Below, one piece after another: positions 24,764 through 32,742 of a stretch of DNA of 32,742 nt. Location of the stretch: contig JBAWZF010000034.1 in the NCBI GenBank assembly GCA_037143175.1, positions 1-32,742 of the forward strand, written 5' to 3'. The stretch's first letter is position 1. The number at the start of each line of letters is the position of its first letter. Both the position numbers and the translations under genes were made by a program. The notes below the pieces were generated by a model. The model was not told the origin of the DNA, made no database searches, and saw only the letters and a list, made by a program, of their open reading frames with translations. Origin of the DNA: a bacterium (GTDB lineage Bacteria; Verrucomicrobiota; Kiritimatiellia; CAIKKV01; CAITUY01).

Positions 24764-25031
24764 AGGCGGAGATAGGTGGACGGAAGACGTCAGCTATCAG
24801 AAGAATTCCCGAGCACTGGGTGTCGGAAAATATGACACAATGAAACACTGAAGCAAATGGGGTATTGGGATTATCGCCGAAAGCAAAAGTCGGTTCCGAG
24901 TGACAAACACACGTACAAGTTGTTTCGCAGGTGTCCCCGTAAGAGTCACTACAAACCTTAAAATCCGCCATCGCAGCATCGAAAGCAGCAATAATCAGGA
25001 CAAATGAAATAAATTTCCGCAACGAAAACAT
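24762..25031 (-). CDS. small secreted Cys-rich protein at the head of the metal-efflux operon
   Basis: An 89-aa protein from ATG 25031: a signal peptide (MFSLRKFISFVLIIAAF ... AMA|DF, cleavage near residue 22), then a Cys-rich segment KVCSDSYGDTCETTCTCVCH, two further cysteines (HCV, QC) and the end VFRPPIS. The C-x-C-x-C-H arrangement suits soft-metal binding in the periplasm. Small proteins with a similar Cys cluster and a PPIS-like end are, as far as I recall, found upstream of CusCBA-like operons, usually without an assigned function. An upstream ORF extension to 25160 exists but the internal ATG is preferred since it starts a proper signal peptide and sits after a promoter-like pair. The efflux TolC gene starts 135 nt downstream. 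Confidence 0.6.
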   Translation of the reverse strand: MFSLRKFISFVLIIAAFDAAMADFKVCSDSYGDTCETTCTCVCHSEPTFAFGDNPNTPFASVFHCVIFSDTQCSGILLIADVFRPPISA

Positions 25032-25040
25032 AATCGCGAT

Positions 25041-25069
25041 AAAGTATGTAACTCGCAGGGCAATGTCAA
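25041..25069 (-). promoter_or_regulatory. putative promoter of the metal-efflux operon
   Basis: On the minus strand TTGACA (25069-25064) and TACTTT (25046-25041) are separated by 17 bases. The -35 is perfect, the -10 weak. Transcription would begin a few bases before the ATG at 25031, giving a very short leader. No MerR-type long spacer (19-20 bp) with dyad is evident, so the metal regulator is not identifiable. Confidence 0.42.
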
Positions 25070-25158
25070 TTTGAACTGCGAGGATATTTACAAAACCTGA
25101 TTCCTGCAAAAAAATACTCCAACCTTGTCGCCCTGTTGTGTATGCTGTTTGACAACTC

Positions 25159-26544
25159 ATGATTTACAGACTCATCATTCTCAGTGGGGATAGGCGCGGC
25201 GAACAAATTACGCTTACCCAGGATCCCATGCGTATCGGCAGGGCTGACTCGTGCGAAATCCTGGTAAATGACCCCGAAATTGCGCTATCTCATGCAGAAA
25301 TCACCCATACCCCTGAAGGACTTTTCATCCGCGATCTCGGGTCTATGAACCGCCTTCTGATCAACCATCATGAGGTCCATCAGGCACACCCCAAACATGG
25401 CGATGTCGTTGAAGTGGGCCACACACGCTTTCTGATCCAAGCCTACGTTCAGGCTGAAGTTCAGGGGGGGGGCGACCAGGAAGATTCCGAAGATCAAGCG
25501 AATCGCCGCAAACCATGGCTCGTGGGTGGCGGATTAATCCTGGTAGTGGCCTGCATGTTTATATTTATTCCCCGTTGCGAGCGCCTCATGATCACCCCTC
25601 GGACTCCTCTGGCTAAACCGACGTCATCCCCCGTCTTTCCCCCACTCGTCCGGACGGTAATTAAAAAGCCCGTGCCAGTCGTTCCGGTATCCGTGGTGCC
25701 GACCACCATTCCTGCGCCGGTGGTAGTAACACCGCCACCTCTAAAACTGGAACCGGTTAACGTTCCTCCCAAGCCCCGCGCCGAACCCACACCGGTCAAA
25801 GCAGAACCGGTACAAACAATCGAACCCGTACCGGTCAAGGAGGAACCCGTTCCGGTCAAAACCGAGTTTGCACCGATCAAAGTGGAGCCTGCTGTGGCAC
25901 ACCCTCAACCTAAGAAAAACCCGACCACCGACCTGATTGCCGCTGCCCAGAAGGAACTTCAGGAAGCCACTCTGATCCTGATGGGGACCAAGTCAACAGG
26001 GACAACAGAAAACGTCATGAACATCACCTCGAATGACACCCCTCTGCCTGTGACCATCATCCCCACCAACCCGCCCACAGTCCAGGAACCCGCTGTCACG
26101 CCTCTTGGCGGCCTCATCAAAATCATGGGCACAGACATCAATAAATTCCCGGAAACCGAGCAATTTCGCGAAATGCGGCTGCTCACAATCCGTCTGACTG
26201 CCTCGGAGCTTCAAAAGGAAATCGATCCGGATGGCGTGCGGGTAGAGGTGATCTTCATCGATCGGGATAAACGTTCCGGCCAAATTATCCCCGCCTCGTC
26301 CCGCGGGCCATCGTCGGCCTTGACCGTACAGGAAAAGTGGCAGTCTGCCGAACAGAAAACCATAATGGCTTCCTATGTCGTCCCGGCAACCCTCCCCCCA
26401 ACCGAACGCACAGTTCAATATTACGGGTTCAGAATCCGTGTATTTTATTTTGAGAAGCTACAGGATGAACTCAGCCAGCCCAAGGATCTTCCTAAAGGAA
26501 TCGGTTCTACCGCCACAAATGAGGCCACGCCTCCTGCTCCCTGA
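25159..26544 (+). CDS. FHA-domain single-pass membrane protein with Pro-rich linker
   Basis: A 461-aa protein. Residues 1-95 are an FHA domain, which binds phosphothreonine peptides: IGRADSCEI at 26-34, LSHAEI at 44-49 (the family SRxHA with the Arg replaced) and SMNRLLIN at 62-69. A membrane helix spans about 120-138 (WLVGGGLILVVACMFIFIP). Residues about 150-255 are a Pro/Val/Glu-rich linker with imperfect repeats such as EPVPVKEEPVPVKTE. The C-terminal domain (about 315-445) has alternating beta strands (LLTIRLTASELQ, VRVEVIFIDRD, YGFRIRVFYFEK). The FHA end should be cytoplasmic and the rest periplasmic. No cognate kinase is adjacent. No Shine-Dalgarno is visible. It lies 29 nt before the glycosyltransferase. 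Confidence 0.78.
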   Translation: MIYRLIILSGDRRGEQITLTQDPMRIGRADSCEILVNDPEIALSHAEITHTPEGLFIRDLGSMNRLLINHHEVHQAHPKHGDVVEVGHTRFLIQAYVQAEVQGGGDQEDSEDQANRRKPWLVGGGLILVVACMFIFIPRCERLMITPRTPLAKPTSSPVFPPLVRTVIKKPVPVVPVSVVPTTIPAPVVVTPPPLKLEPVNVPPKPRAEPTPVKAEPVQTIEPVPVKEEPVPVKTEFAPIKVEPAVAHPQPKKNPTTDLIAAAQKELQEATLILMGTKSTGTTENVMNITSNDTPLPVTIIPTNPPTVQEPAVTPLGGLIKIMGTDINKFPETEQFREMRLLTIRLTASELQKEIDPDGVRVEVIFIDRDKRSGQIIPASSRGPSSALTVQEKWQSAEQKTIMASYVVPATLPPTERTVQYYGFRIRVFYFEKLQDELSQPKDLPKGIGSTATNEATPPAP

Positions 26545-26573
26545 CCGTTTGCGAACCAGTTTGGATAAAGATT

Positions 26574-27383
26574 ATGCGAGAAAAAATTTCAGCCTGTGTT
26601 TTAGCATTTAACGAAGAGAAGAAAATCGGACAGTGCCTCAAAAGCCTGACGTGGTGCGACGAACTGATCGTACTCGACAGCTTCAGCACGGATCGTACGG
26701 TGGAGATCTGCCGCCAGTATACCGATAATGTTTATCAGCGCCATTGGCTCGGATATGTGGGCCAACGCAATACGGTCCGCGAATTCGCACAACACCCCTG
26801 GGTCCTGTTCATGGATTCCGATGAGGAAATGTCGCCAGCGCTCCGTGAAGAAATTCTAGCCACAATGGATTCCGGAAATAATCGAATCGTGGGGTATGAA
26901 TTCCCGCGCCAGGTCTTCTATCTTGGTCGATGGATTCGCCATGGCGAATGGTACCCTGATGTCAAACTCCGCCTTTTTAAAAAGGATTTCGGACGGACAG
27001 AAGGGCAGGAACCCCATGACAAAGTCGTCGTTCGCGGCCCCGTCAGGCGCTTAAATAATCCTATCTGGCACTATACCTATGACGATCTTGCCGACCACAT
27101 CAATACCCTCAATCGTTTTTCAACCATCACCGCGCAACAACGTTTCGTTCAGGGCCGCCGATTCCACTGGTCAGAAATGATTATACATCCCCTCGCCCGT
27201 TTTTTCAAGGGATACATCCTTAAACAGGGCTTCCGTGATGGAAAACATGGGCTAACCATTGCCCTTATGTCCTCCTATGGCGCTTTTCTTAAATATGCCA
27301 AGCAATGGGAACTCGCACTGAAACACACACGCTACTCCAGAGCCATGCCTGACCGAACCAACATGAAGGACGGACTTCAGTGA
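26574..27383 (+). CDS. glycosyltransferase family 2 (WaaE/LgtF-like)
   Basis: A 269-aa GT-A glycosyltransferase using a nucleotide sugar. Seen: SACVLAFNEEKKIGQCLKSL at the start, LDSFSTDRT (34-42), GYVGQRN and the metal-binding DSDEE (81-85, DxD motif). RHGEWYPDVKLRLFKKD and the later HY/DDL segment are characteristic of the subfamily that adds sugars to lipopolysaccharide inner core (WaaE, LgtF). The C-terminal part has an amphipathic segment (FFKGYILKQGFRDGKHG) for membrane contact. The acceptor is not known. Its stop overlaps the start of the following TolC-type gene by 4 nt. Confidence 0.88.
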   Translation: MREKISACVLAFNEEKKIGQCLKSLTWCDELIVLDSFSTDRTVEICRQYTDNVYQRHWLGYVGQRNTVREFAQHPWVLFMDSDEEMSPALREEILATMDSGNNRIVGYEFPRQVFYLGRWIRHGEWYPDVKLRLFKKDFGRTEGQEPHDKVVVRGPVRRLNNPIWHYTYDDLADHINTLNRFSTITAQQRFVQGRRFHWSEMIIHPLARFFKGYILKQGFRDGKHGLTIALMSSYGAFLKYAKQWELALKHTRYSRAMPDRTNMKDGLQ

Positions 27384-28780
27384 GAGAGAGATTGTTCCTG
27401 CATCTCTTTTGCATGTTGATAAGCATTCCTCTACTTCCCCTCTCCGCCTCACCTCTCGCGTTGGACGAGGCCATTCAAACGGCTCTGCAACATAATGCCC
27501 GCCTGGCCTATGGAAGTCTGGCCGTGGATCGCCAACGATTGGGCGTAACCTCGGCCCGCCAGGAGTTCGATCCAGAAATTTCCCCGAATGGCTCCCTCAA
27601 CAATACCGACGGCAACACGGACTGGCGTTATGGGATCCGGGCGCAAAAGAAATTTCTCTGGGGAACAGAAATTGGGCTGGGCCCCGAAGTCACCCACTAT
27701 CCTTCTTTTGTGGATGATGCCTGGCGTTCGGCTGTAAAAGTGGACATTCGCCAACCTTTGTTCAGAAATTTCGGAAAACTGGTAAACGAAGAAGGCATCA
27801 CCGCGGCCAGCGAACGGCTCCGTGCCGAGGAGCGCCGCTGGGAACTTCAAAAGGCGGATATTGTCGTGGATGTGGTTCGTTCATTCGAAACCATACTCCG
27901 CCTCCAAAAACAAATTGAATGCGATAAGGCTATTCTTGAGAGAACTGATAAACTGCGCGAGTTGACACGTATTCGCGAACGACAGGGGCGTGCCTCACAT
28001 GTCGACACATTGCGGATCGATCTTCTCTATGGCCAGGCTCAATCACGCCAGGAAACCCACACGGAAGAATTTTTCTCGGCCTCCCGTGAGCTGGCAGAAC
28101 TACTGGGCTTCCCGCCTGAACAAAGCATTGAACTGGCAACAACCCCCTTGCCCGATCTGGACGTCCCACCCATGGAAGCCGCCATCCAAACGTCCCTGAG
28201 CAACCGTCTTGACTATGCTCAATCCCTGGACGATTACCGAAGTCTGCAACGCCAGGTTAAACTGGCTCGGCGAAAACTTGAACCGGATCTCACACTTGTG
28301 GCGGAAAACCAACAATATGATCAAGACAACCACTTTTCTGGTTCAACGGATTTTAATAACAACCTTTGGACTGTCGGTCTTGCAGGCCAGATGGATCTCC
28401 TGCAACATCGCAACAAAACGGCCGTCAACACGGCCAAGGTGGATGTCCAGTCTGCGTGGGAGGCCATTTGCATTAAAAGGAGAACCCTGGCTCGCGAAGT
28501 TCAGCAAGCGGTCTCTGCCTATCGCCAGGTTCGTGCTGAATTCACGATTGCGGGCCGGAACTATGAAGCAGCCCAGTCCCGGGCAGAACTGGCCCGCCGC
28601 CTGTTTGAGATGGGACGGGGCGACAACTTTGCGGTCTCCGATGCTGAAAATGCTTTCGTCGAGGCCGAATCTACGCTCCTATCTACTCGCGCCAGAATCT
28701 GCGTGGCCGGATACAATCTTTTTCGAATCATGGGTATCCTTACAGAAGCCCCTCAGTCTCTAAAACCCAACCCCTTATGA
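27380..28780 (+). CDS. TolC-family outer-membrane efflux protein (MacAB-type operon)
   Basis: A 466-aa outer-membrane channel with an N-terminal signal peptide (1-24, LLPLSA|SP) and two TolC-type repeats (LALDEAIQTALQHNARL in the first; RAELARRLFEMGRGDNFAVSDAENAFVEAE in the second). The start is GTG overlapping the preceding stop (GTGA). It ends in a 4-nt overlap with the adaptor gene, so the four exporter genes are read as one unit. Confidence 0.88.
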   Translation: MRERLFLHLFCMLISIPLLPLSASPLALDEAIQTALQHNARLAYGSLAVDRQRLGVTSARQEFDPEISPNGSLNNTDGNTDWRYGIRAQKKFLWGTEIGLGPEVTHYPSFVDDAWRSAVKVDIRQPLFRNFGKLVNEEGITAASERLRAEERRWELQKADIVVDVVRSFETILRLQKQIECDKAILERTDKLRELTRIRERQGRASHVDTLRIDLLYGQAQSRQETHTEEFFSASRELAELLGFPPEQSIELATTPLPDLDVPPMEAAIQTSLSNRLDYAQSLDDYRSLQRQVKLARRKLEPDLTLVAENQQYDQDNHFSGSTDFNNNLWTVGLAGQMDLLQHRNKTAVNTAKVDVQSAWEAICIKRRTLAREVQQAVSAYRQVRAEFTIAGRNYEAAQSRAELARRLFEMGRGDNFAVSDAENAFVEAESTLLSTRARICVAGYNLFRIMGILTEAPQSLKPNPL

Positions 28781-29985
28781 AAAACATCATCCTGATATTA
28801 ATCATGACCATCCTCGTCGGAGGCTGCGGAAAACCCTCCGCCACTGAACCCGCATCGCATGATGAAGCCATTGTCACCCGTGGCCCCCTGTCGGTCTGGA
28901 CCCCCTGCGACGGCACACTCGAAGCCCGGCGGGTTGAAACCATTCTCTCCCAGTTTCAAGGAAGGGCCACTCTCATCGAATTGATTACCGAAGGCTCACA
29001 CGTGCAACGGGGCGACCTACTGGCACGTCTGGACGCCTCCCAATTGGAGACCGATCTTGTCAAATTGAAGAGTGAATACGCCCGGACTGAGGCTGAATTG
29101 GATGCCTTACAAAACGCCACTATCCCCTTGGAAAGACAGGATTTTGAGGTTCAGCTCAATGATCTTAACTACCAATATGATACCGAAAAACAGATCCTGG
29201 TGGATACCCGTGAGCTCGTGGAACGTAAATTGGTATCACGTCGAGAGATTGCCCAGCAGGAATTGAAACTGGCCAGCCTTGAGGCTAAGGCCTCTCAAAT
29301 TGAACAACATCGAAAACTCGCCGAAACCCACTTGCACCCGGCAAAACTGACGCAGGCCCGTGCGGCTGTAGATGCTGCCAGGCAGCAATTGTTACTGGCA
29401 CAGCAACAATTCTCCAACTGTGTGGTCACCGCCCCATCGGACGGATTGGCCGTATATCTCCCGCTACATGTCGGCAATGAATTCAGAGCTCTCCGGGTGG
29501 GCGATACGCTCTATCCCAACCAGCCATTCCTCTGTATCCCGGACATGAGTGAATTCATTATCCCGTGTTTCATTCCCGAGTCGGATCTTTCACGAGTCCG
29601 GATTGGTCAGTCCGCACTTGTCACTCCGCTGGCTTATCCCGACCTCCATTTGACAGCAACCGTGGAAAGTGTTGGCATCATGGCGCAAACACAACCAGGT
29701 TATCCTGTCTGGCAGAAATATTTTCGTGTGGTGATTCGTATTGATCAACTTGACGGTCGGCTACGACCAGGGATGTCGCTACACGTGGAAGTATGTTCCT
29801 ACACTCAGCCTGCAGCCATCCTGATCCCACGGAGTGCCGTTCAATGGGATCAGGGGAAAGGATCATGCCGGGTTCGTACTTTGAGAGGTTTTGAGCACCG
29901 CCCCTTGAAACTTGGATGGAGTGATACCCGCTTTCATGAAGTACTTGAAGGAGTTGTCGTAGGCGACAAACTGATCCAGCCATGA
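28777..29985 (+). CDS. membrane-fusion adaptor lipoprotein (HlyD/MacA-like)
   Basis: A 402-aa periplasmic adaptor with a lipoprotein signal (lipobox VGGC, C17). The first lipoyl half is ELITEGSHVQRGDLLARLD, a coiled-coil hairpin spans about 85-210 (KLKSEYARTEAELDALQN; QQELKLASLEAKASQIEQ), the second half is CVVTAPSDGLAVYLP, and the beta-barrel has VRIGQSALVTPLAYPD and LDGRLRPGMSLHVEV. It connects the ABC transporter to the TolC-type channel. Overlaps both neighbours by 4 nt (ATGA). Confidence 0.88.
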   Translation: MKNIILILIMTILVGGCGKPSATEPASHDEAIVTRGPLSVWTPCDGTLEARRVETILSQFQGRATLIELITEGSHVQRGDLLARLDASQLETDLVKLKSEYARTEAELDALQNATIPLERQDFEVQLNDLNYQYDTEKQILVDTRELVERKLVSRREIAQQELKLASLEAKASQIEQHRKLAETHLHPAKLTQARAAVDAARQQLLLAQQQFSNCVVTAPSDGLAVYLPLHVGNEFRALRVGDTLYPNQPFLCIPDMSEFIIPCFIPESDLSRVRIGQSALVTPLAYPDLHLTATVESVGIMAQTQPGYPVWQKYFRVVIRIDQLDGRLRPGMSLHVEVCSYTQPAAILIPRSAVQWDQGKGSCRVRTLRGFEHRPLKLGWSDTRFHEVLEGVVVGDKLIQP

Positions 29986-30680
29986 CCTCCGCGCCCCCAC
30001 CCATTCTCAAACTGGAGAACATATCCAAGTCGTTTTCCACTTCCCACGGTTCCGCGCTGGTTCTGCGCTCGGTCAATATCAGCATTCATCCCGGTGAGTT
30101 TGTGGCCATTATGGGGCCCTCCGGCTCGGGCAAGACCACCTTCCTTAATCTTGCGGCACTTTTGGATCGTCCGACCTCTGGAACTATACATTTCGGGGGG
30201 CAGGATATTTCCGTTCTGGATGAGACCACGATGAACACCCTCCGGAAGCACCGTATTGGGATGGTTTTTCAGCACTTCTGCCTGTTGAGCCACCGGACTG
30301 TGATGGAAAATGTCCTCTTTAGATTTCGATACCTCGATGTCCCAAGGGCTCAGGCTTTAAACCTCGCACGGCAGGCCTTGGCAGAGATGAGCCTCACTCC
30401 CCATGCTGATCAGCCGGCCCGGCTGCTATCAGGCGGGGAAATGCAGCGCACGGCAATTGCCCGCGCCGTTGCCGCTCCGCCCGACCTACTCCTCGTTGAT
30501 GAACCCACAGGAAACCTTGACCGGGATTCCGCCGAAGTCGTCATGCAGTGTTTCCAGAACCTGAACCTGAGAGGAATCACCATCTTGTTGGCTACCCACA
30601 ATCCCGCTCTATTGAAATATTGTAACCGGTGCCTCACCTGCCGCGACGGAACGGTCGTCGAAACATCCACCAAGGAGTAA
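29982..30680 (+). CDS. ABC transporter ATP-binding protein (MacB/LolD type)
   Basis: A 232-aa ATPase of the type VII (MacB/Lol/FtsE) group. Walker A GPSGSGKT at 45-52, Q-loop Q97 in MVFQHFCLL, signature LSGGE at 149-153, Walker B LLLVDEP at 169-175 and switch His H206 in LATHN. In E. coli MacB this domain and the permease are one protein; here they are separate chains, as in LolCDE. Its stop lies 4 nt before the permease start. Confidence 0.94.
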   Translation: MTSAPPPILKLENISKSFSTSHGSALVLRSVNISIHPGEFVAIMGPSGSGKTTFLNLAALLDRPTSGTIHFGGQDISVLDETTMNTLRKHRIGMVFQHFCLLSHRTVMENVLFRFRYLDVPRAQALNLARQALAEMSLTPHADQPARLLSGGEMQRTAIARAVAAPPDLLLVDEPTGNLDRDSAEVVMQCFQNLNLRGITILLATHNPALLKYCNRCLTCRDGTVVETSTKE

Positions 30681-30684
30681 CCCC

Positions 30685-31890
30685 ATGCGCTGGATGGCAC
30701 TAATATATGACCTTGGCGAAGGCACGCGTTCCCAGCCGACACGTACCGGCCTCTCTTTTGCCAGCCTCACAATCGGAATGGTTGCCTTGGTCACTCTGCT
30801 CGCCATTCTGGGTGGAGTTCGTCAGAAAACCCAAATTATGATTGGTGAACTCGGCGTTAACGTCTTTGGTCTCGTCCAACCCGCGGAGATTTCACGCAAA
30901 GCAGGAAATTCACCGCTTTCGCGTCGCCATGCGGATTACCTAACAGCTAACCTCCCGGAAACCACAGTAACCGGCATGCGACTTGACGACGGTGCCGCGG
31001 CAGGGCTCCCTGTCGGCGCCGTGCTGGTGGCAACAGATGAAAGCCTCTTCCAGGTACGCCCTTGGCGCATCGTCCAGGGCCGCGCCATCGACGCCACAGA
31101 TATCCGAACCCGATCCCATTATGCCATGGCGAGCACAGCCCTGGCGCAGGTCATGAATCTCACAGTAGGCAGTGATGTGCGCCTCCGAAATATGACCTTT
31201 CGCATCGTTGGGCTTGTAGAAATCGAAGCAGGCACATTAGAGTCTGGCGATACCCAGCCCGGCGTCACGCCCGGGAATCGTCTGTTTCTAGTCCCTTGGA
31301 GCGTCCCAGCCTGCTGGTCCACCGAAACGGTGTTCGACGCCGCCCGGGTGGACGCGATTTTCATCAAGGGTTCCGCACCCGCCCATTTTGACAACAACAC
31401 CCGTCGTACCAGGGCCTTAATGCAGCAGCCCGACTATGCCGTGGAAGGCCTATCTTGGATCACCCCCCAAAGCCTGATCCACCGTCTCATGCGTTACCAG
31501 CGCCTGATCATGCTGGCGGGCGGAACCATCGTACTCTTATGTCTCATTCTGGGAGGCCTGACGCTGACCAGTCTGCTGCTGACCGGTGTTCAAACGCGTG
31601 TCCCGGAAATCGGATTGCGCCGGGCATTGGGAGCATCCCCTGCTGACATTGGCATTTTATTCATGTGTGAAGCCCTACTCATCACACTATCCGCTACAGT
31701 GGTAGGCACGGGTGGCGCATGGATTCTGTTGAAGATGACTCTGGCCTGGAGTCCCCTTCCCGTCTACCTTGGTGCTACCGTAGCCGCTATTCCACTCCTG
31801 TCAGGCATCATTCTGGGAGTCATTTTCAGTTACTGGCCCGCCCGGGCTGCCGCCCGAATTTCTCCTTCCGAAGCCTTGAGAAATGAATGA
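30685..31890 (+). CDS. ABC transporter permease, FtsX/MacB type
   Basis: A 401-aa permease with the four-helix type VII topology: one helix at about 24-44, a large periplasmic domain (about 50-270, MacB_PCD-like, with VTGMRLDDGAAAG and VGSDVRLRNMTFRIVGLVE), then three helices at about 273-298, 322-350 and 362-384. EIGLRRALGAS and the end YWPARAAARISPSEALRNE are hallmark FtsX-family segments. AAGGAG overlaps the ATPase stop and sits seven bases before the ATG. It completes a tripartite mechanotransmission-type exporter. Confidence 0.92.
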   Translation: MRWMALIYDLGEGTRSQPTRTGLSFASLTIGMVALVTLLAILGGVRQKTQIMIGELGVNVFGLVQPAEISRKAGNSPLSRRHADYLTANLPETTVTGMRLDDGAAAGLPVGAVLVATDESLFQVRPWRIVQGRAIDATDIRTRSHYAMASTALAQVMNLTVGSDVRLRNMTFRIVGLVEIEAGTLESGDTQPGVTPGNRLFLVPWSVPACWSTETVFDAARVDAIFIKGSAPAHFDNNTRRTRALMQQPDYAVEGLSWITPQSLIHRLMRYQRLIMLAGGTIVLLCLILGGLTLTSLLLTGVQTRVPEIGLRRALGASPADIGILFMCEALLITLSATVVGTGGAWILLKMTLAWSPLPVYLGATVAAIPLLSGIILGVIFSYWPARAAARISPSEALRNE

Positions 31891-31900
31891 CGAGGAGCAC

Positions 31901-32299
31901 CTACAATTCGTCTCTATCAGGTTTAAGCTTTGTAGTAGATACTTTGATGGCCTGGATGGTGGCATTAGTATCTGGCGGGCTAAATACAGATCCACCATGC
32001 CACCAGCCTGAAGCTACATGCCACATTTCGTGCCCCAAGTCTTCAAAGTTGGGCATCGGCTTACCATTGATATCTTTATTTTTTGACCATGAGACATAAA
32101 TAATGCCTTTAAATGCATCATAATATGAATTGCAATAAGGGGCAAAAGGATCATAAGGGACACGCTCGGCAAGCATGGCAGCCATATTGGCTTCATCGAC
32201 ACAAATAATTGAAATTTCCCTAGTAACGAATTTCTTAGAAGGGATAGGCGGATCGCAGCCCGCAAACAGCAAAACCAAAATTATTGCTATATATCTCAT
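31901..32299 (-). CDS. small lipoprotein with HExxH motif (putative metalloprotease-like)
   Basis: A 132-aa protein with a lipoprotein signal (lipobox FAGC, C15), so membrane-anchored after processing. LGHEMWHVASGWWH at 89-101 contains HExxH (H90, E91, H94), typical of zinc peptidases, with another His at 101. This is one residue off the HExxHxxGxxH metzincin pattern, so that family is not claimed. The protein is too short for most complete metalloproteases and no further domain is visible. Base composition is markedly A+T-rich with a high share of A/T-ending codons, unlike its neighbours, which suggests transfer. No Shine-Dalgarno is visible. It converges on the ABC permease, 10 nt apart. 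Confidence 0.65.
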   Translation of the reverse strand: MRYIAIILVLLFAGCDPPIPSKKFVTREISIICVDEANMAAMLAERVPYDPFAPYCNSYYDAFKGIIYVSWSKNKDINGKPMPNFEDLGHEMWHVASGWWHGGSVFSPPDTNATIQAIKVSTTKLKPDRDEL

Positions 32300-32431
32300 A
32301 TTTTAATTTTAGCACTAATTACAAGATTATCAAGACAATTAAATTATTGGCGTCCTCATAATCCCCCGCTATCCTCATCAGCTTCAAAAAAGCATATCAA
32401 AGATGATTTCGGGTTTCTGACATTTATATTC

Positions 32432-32460
32432 TTGTCTGCATACCCCAATCATCTTATCTT
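32432..32460 (+). promoter_or_regulatory. putative promoter of the last gene
   Basis: TTGTCT at 32432-32437 and TATCTT at 32455-32460 are 17 bases apart, about 40 bases before the ATG. The rest of 32300-32499 is A+T-rich and otherwise featureless. Confidence 0.35.
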
Positions 32461-32499
32461 TTCGCCTGATTTGGCGTTGTACGAAATAAGGAAATCGTC

Positions 32500-32742
32500 A
32501 TGAATTCTACATCTTATCGATTGTTTGGCTTGGTATTAGCCTCATGGTTTGCGACTATTCAGGCCTTTTCGGCGCCAGTCCCCCCCTCCCTCCATATTGA
32601 GCATGCTCCCGTCACTCTTGCCGTATGGGGGCAGGACGTTCTTTTCAGGGCACAAGTGATGCCCGGCGCGAATCCCATCAAGAATGTGACACTGTTCTAC
32701 GCCGTTTCACGTGATGCTGCGCCCTATAAAGTAGCCATGCAG
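32500..32742 (+). CDS. secreted protein, N-terminal fragment, function unknown
   Basis: ATG 32500 has AAGGA seven bases upstream. The frame stays open for 81 codons to the window end. The product starts with a signal peptide (SYRLFGLVLASWFATIQAFSA, likely cleaved after FSA near residue 25) and continues with beta-strand-like sequence (VTLAVWGQDVLFRAQVMPG, VTLFYAVSRDAAPYKVAM) that looks like an immunoglobulin-type fold. The family cannot be decided from this part. Confidence 0.65.
   Translation, partial: MNSTSYRLFGLVLASWFATIQAFSAPVPPSLHIEHAPVTLAVWGQDVLFRAQVMPGANPIKNVTLFYAVSRDAAPYKVAMQ

Noticed and set aside
25494-25880. Minus-strand Gly/Thr-rich ORF
   Set aside because: It is the reverse reading of the Pro-rich linker of the FHA protein.
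1-32742. tRNA, rRNA or CRISPR array
   Set aside because: No cloverleaf, rRNA-like stretch or regularly spaced repeat was recognised; the only tandem repeat is the short one at 42-93.

Overview
The window is a gene-dense bacterial chromosome segment of about 55 percent G+C (estimated by eye). It carries ordinary housekeeping genes (leuA, aroE, aroA, cmk, pcnB, rsmH) together with Gram-negative envelope machinery: two TolC-type outer-membrane channels, an RND metal pump, a MacAB-like ABC exporter, a CsgG-family lipoprotein and further lipoproteins. The gene mix (a GxDLY-type SGNH esterase, a CBM9-like protein, transposases with an N-terminal DUF4338/DruA domain, and an N-terminally extended RsmH) suggests the PVC group, for example Kiritimatiellota, Verrucomicrobiota or Lentisphaerota. 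No rRNA or other marker confirms this, so the placement is inference.

Layout. 1-3375 (+): a class I/II aminotransferase, a CBM9-like protein and a two-domain SGNH hydrolase, closely spaced. 3380-7040: two different insertion sequences lie tail to tail, 10 bp apart. Both encode a DUF4338 domain fused to an ISAs1-type transposase. The first has perfect 20-bp terminal inverted repeats but a frameshift at a run of ten C. The second has lost its C-terminal catalytic part. 7113-10583: a CsgG-type lipoprotein, a decayed-looking zinc-ribbon/kinase-like gene, and on the minus strand a long helical-repeat lipoprotein. 10584-13342 (+): a leader region with a leucine-rich leader peptide and alternative hairpins (a probable leucine attenuator), followed by leuA and aroE overlapping by 4 nt. 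18853-13339 (-): rsmH, a possible 38-aa ORF, aroA, cmk, pcnB and a zinc-finger methyltransferase, probably transcribed mainly as one unit. 25031-18926 (-): a small secreted Cys-rich protein followed by the CBA-type heavy-metal efflux operon (TolC, adaptor, RND pump). 25159-31890 (+): an FHA-domain membrane protein, a glycosyltransferase and a complete MacAB/TolC-like exporter, whose last five genes overlap or nearly touch. 31901-32742: an A+T-rich patch with a small HExxH lipoprotein, then the start of a secreted protein that runs off the end.

Most notable points: (1) the leuA leader has all parts of a classical attenuator, and because aroE is coupled to leuA it would put one shikimate-pathway step under leucine control; (2) the domain that defines the Druantia defence protein DruA occurs here on two unrelated-looking copies of an ISAs1-type transposase, one of them possibly switchable at a C10 tract; (3) the Cys-rich secreted peptide at the head of the metal-efflux operon; (4) the glycosyltransferase embedded in an ABC-exporter operon. 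No tRNA, rRNA or CRISPR array was seen.
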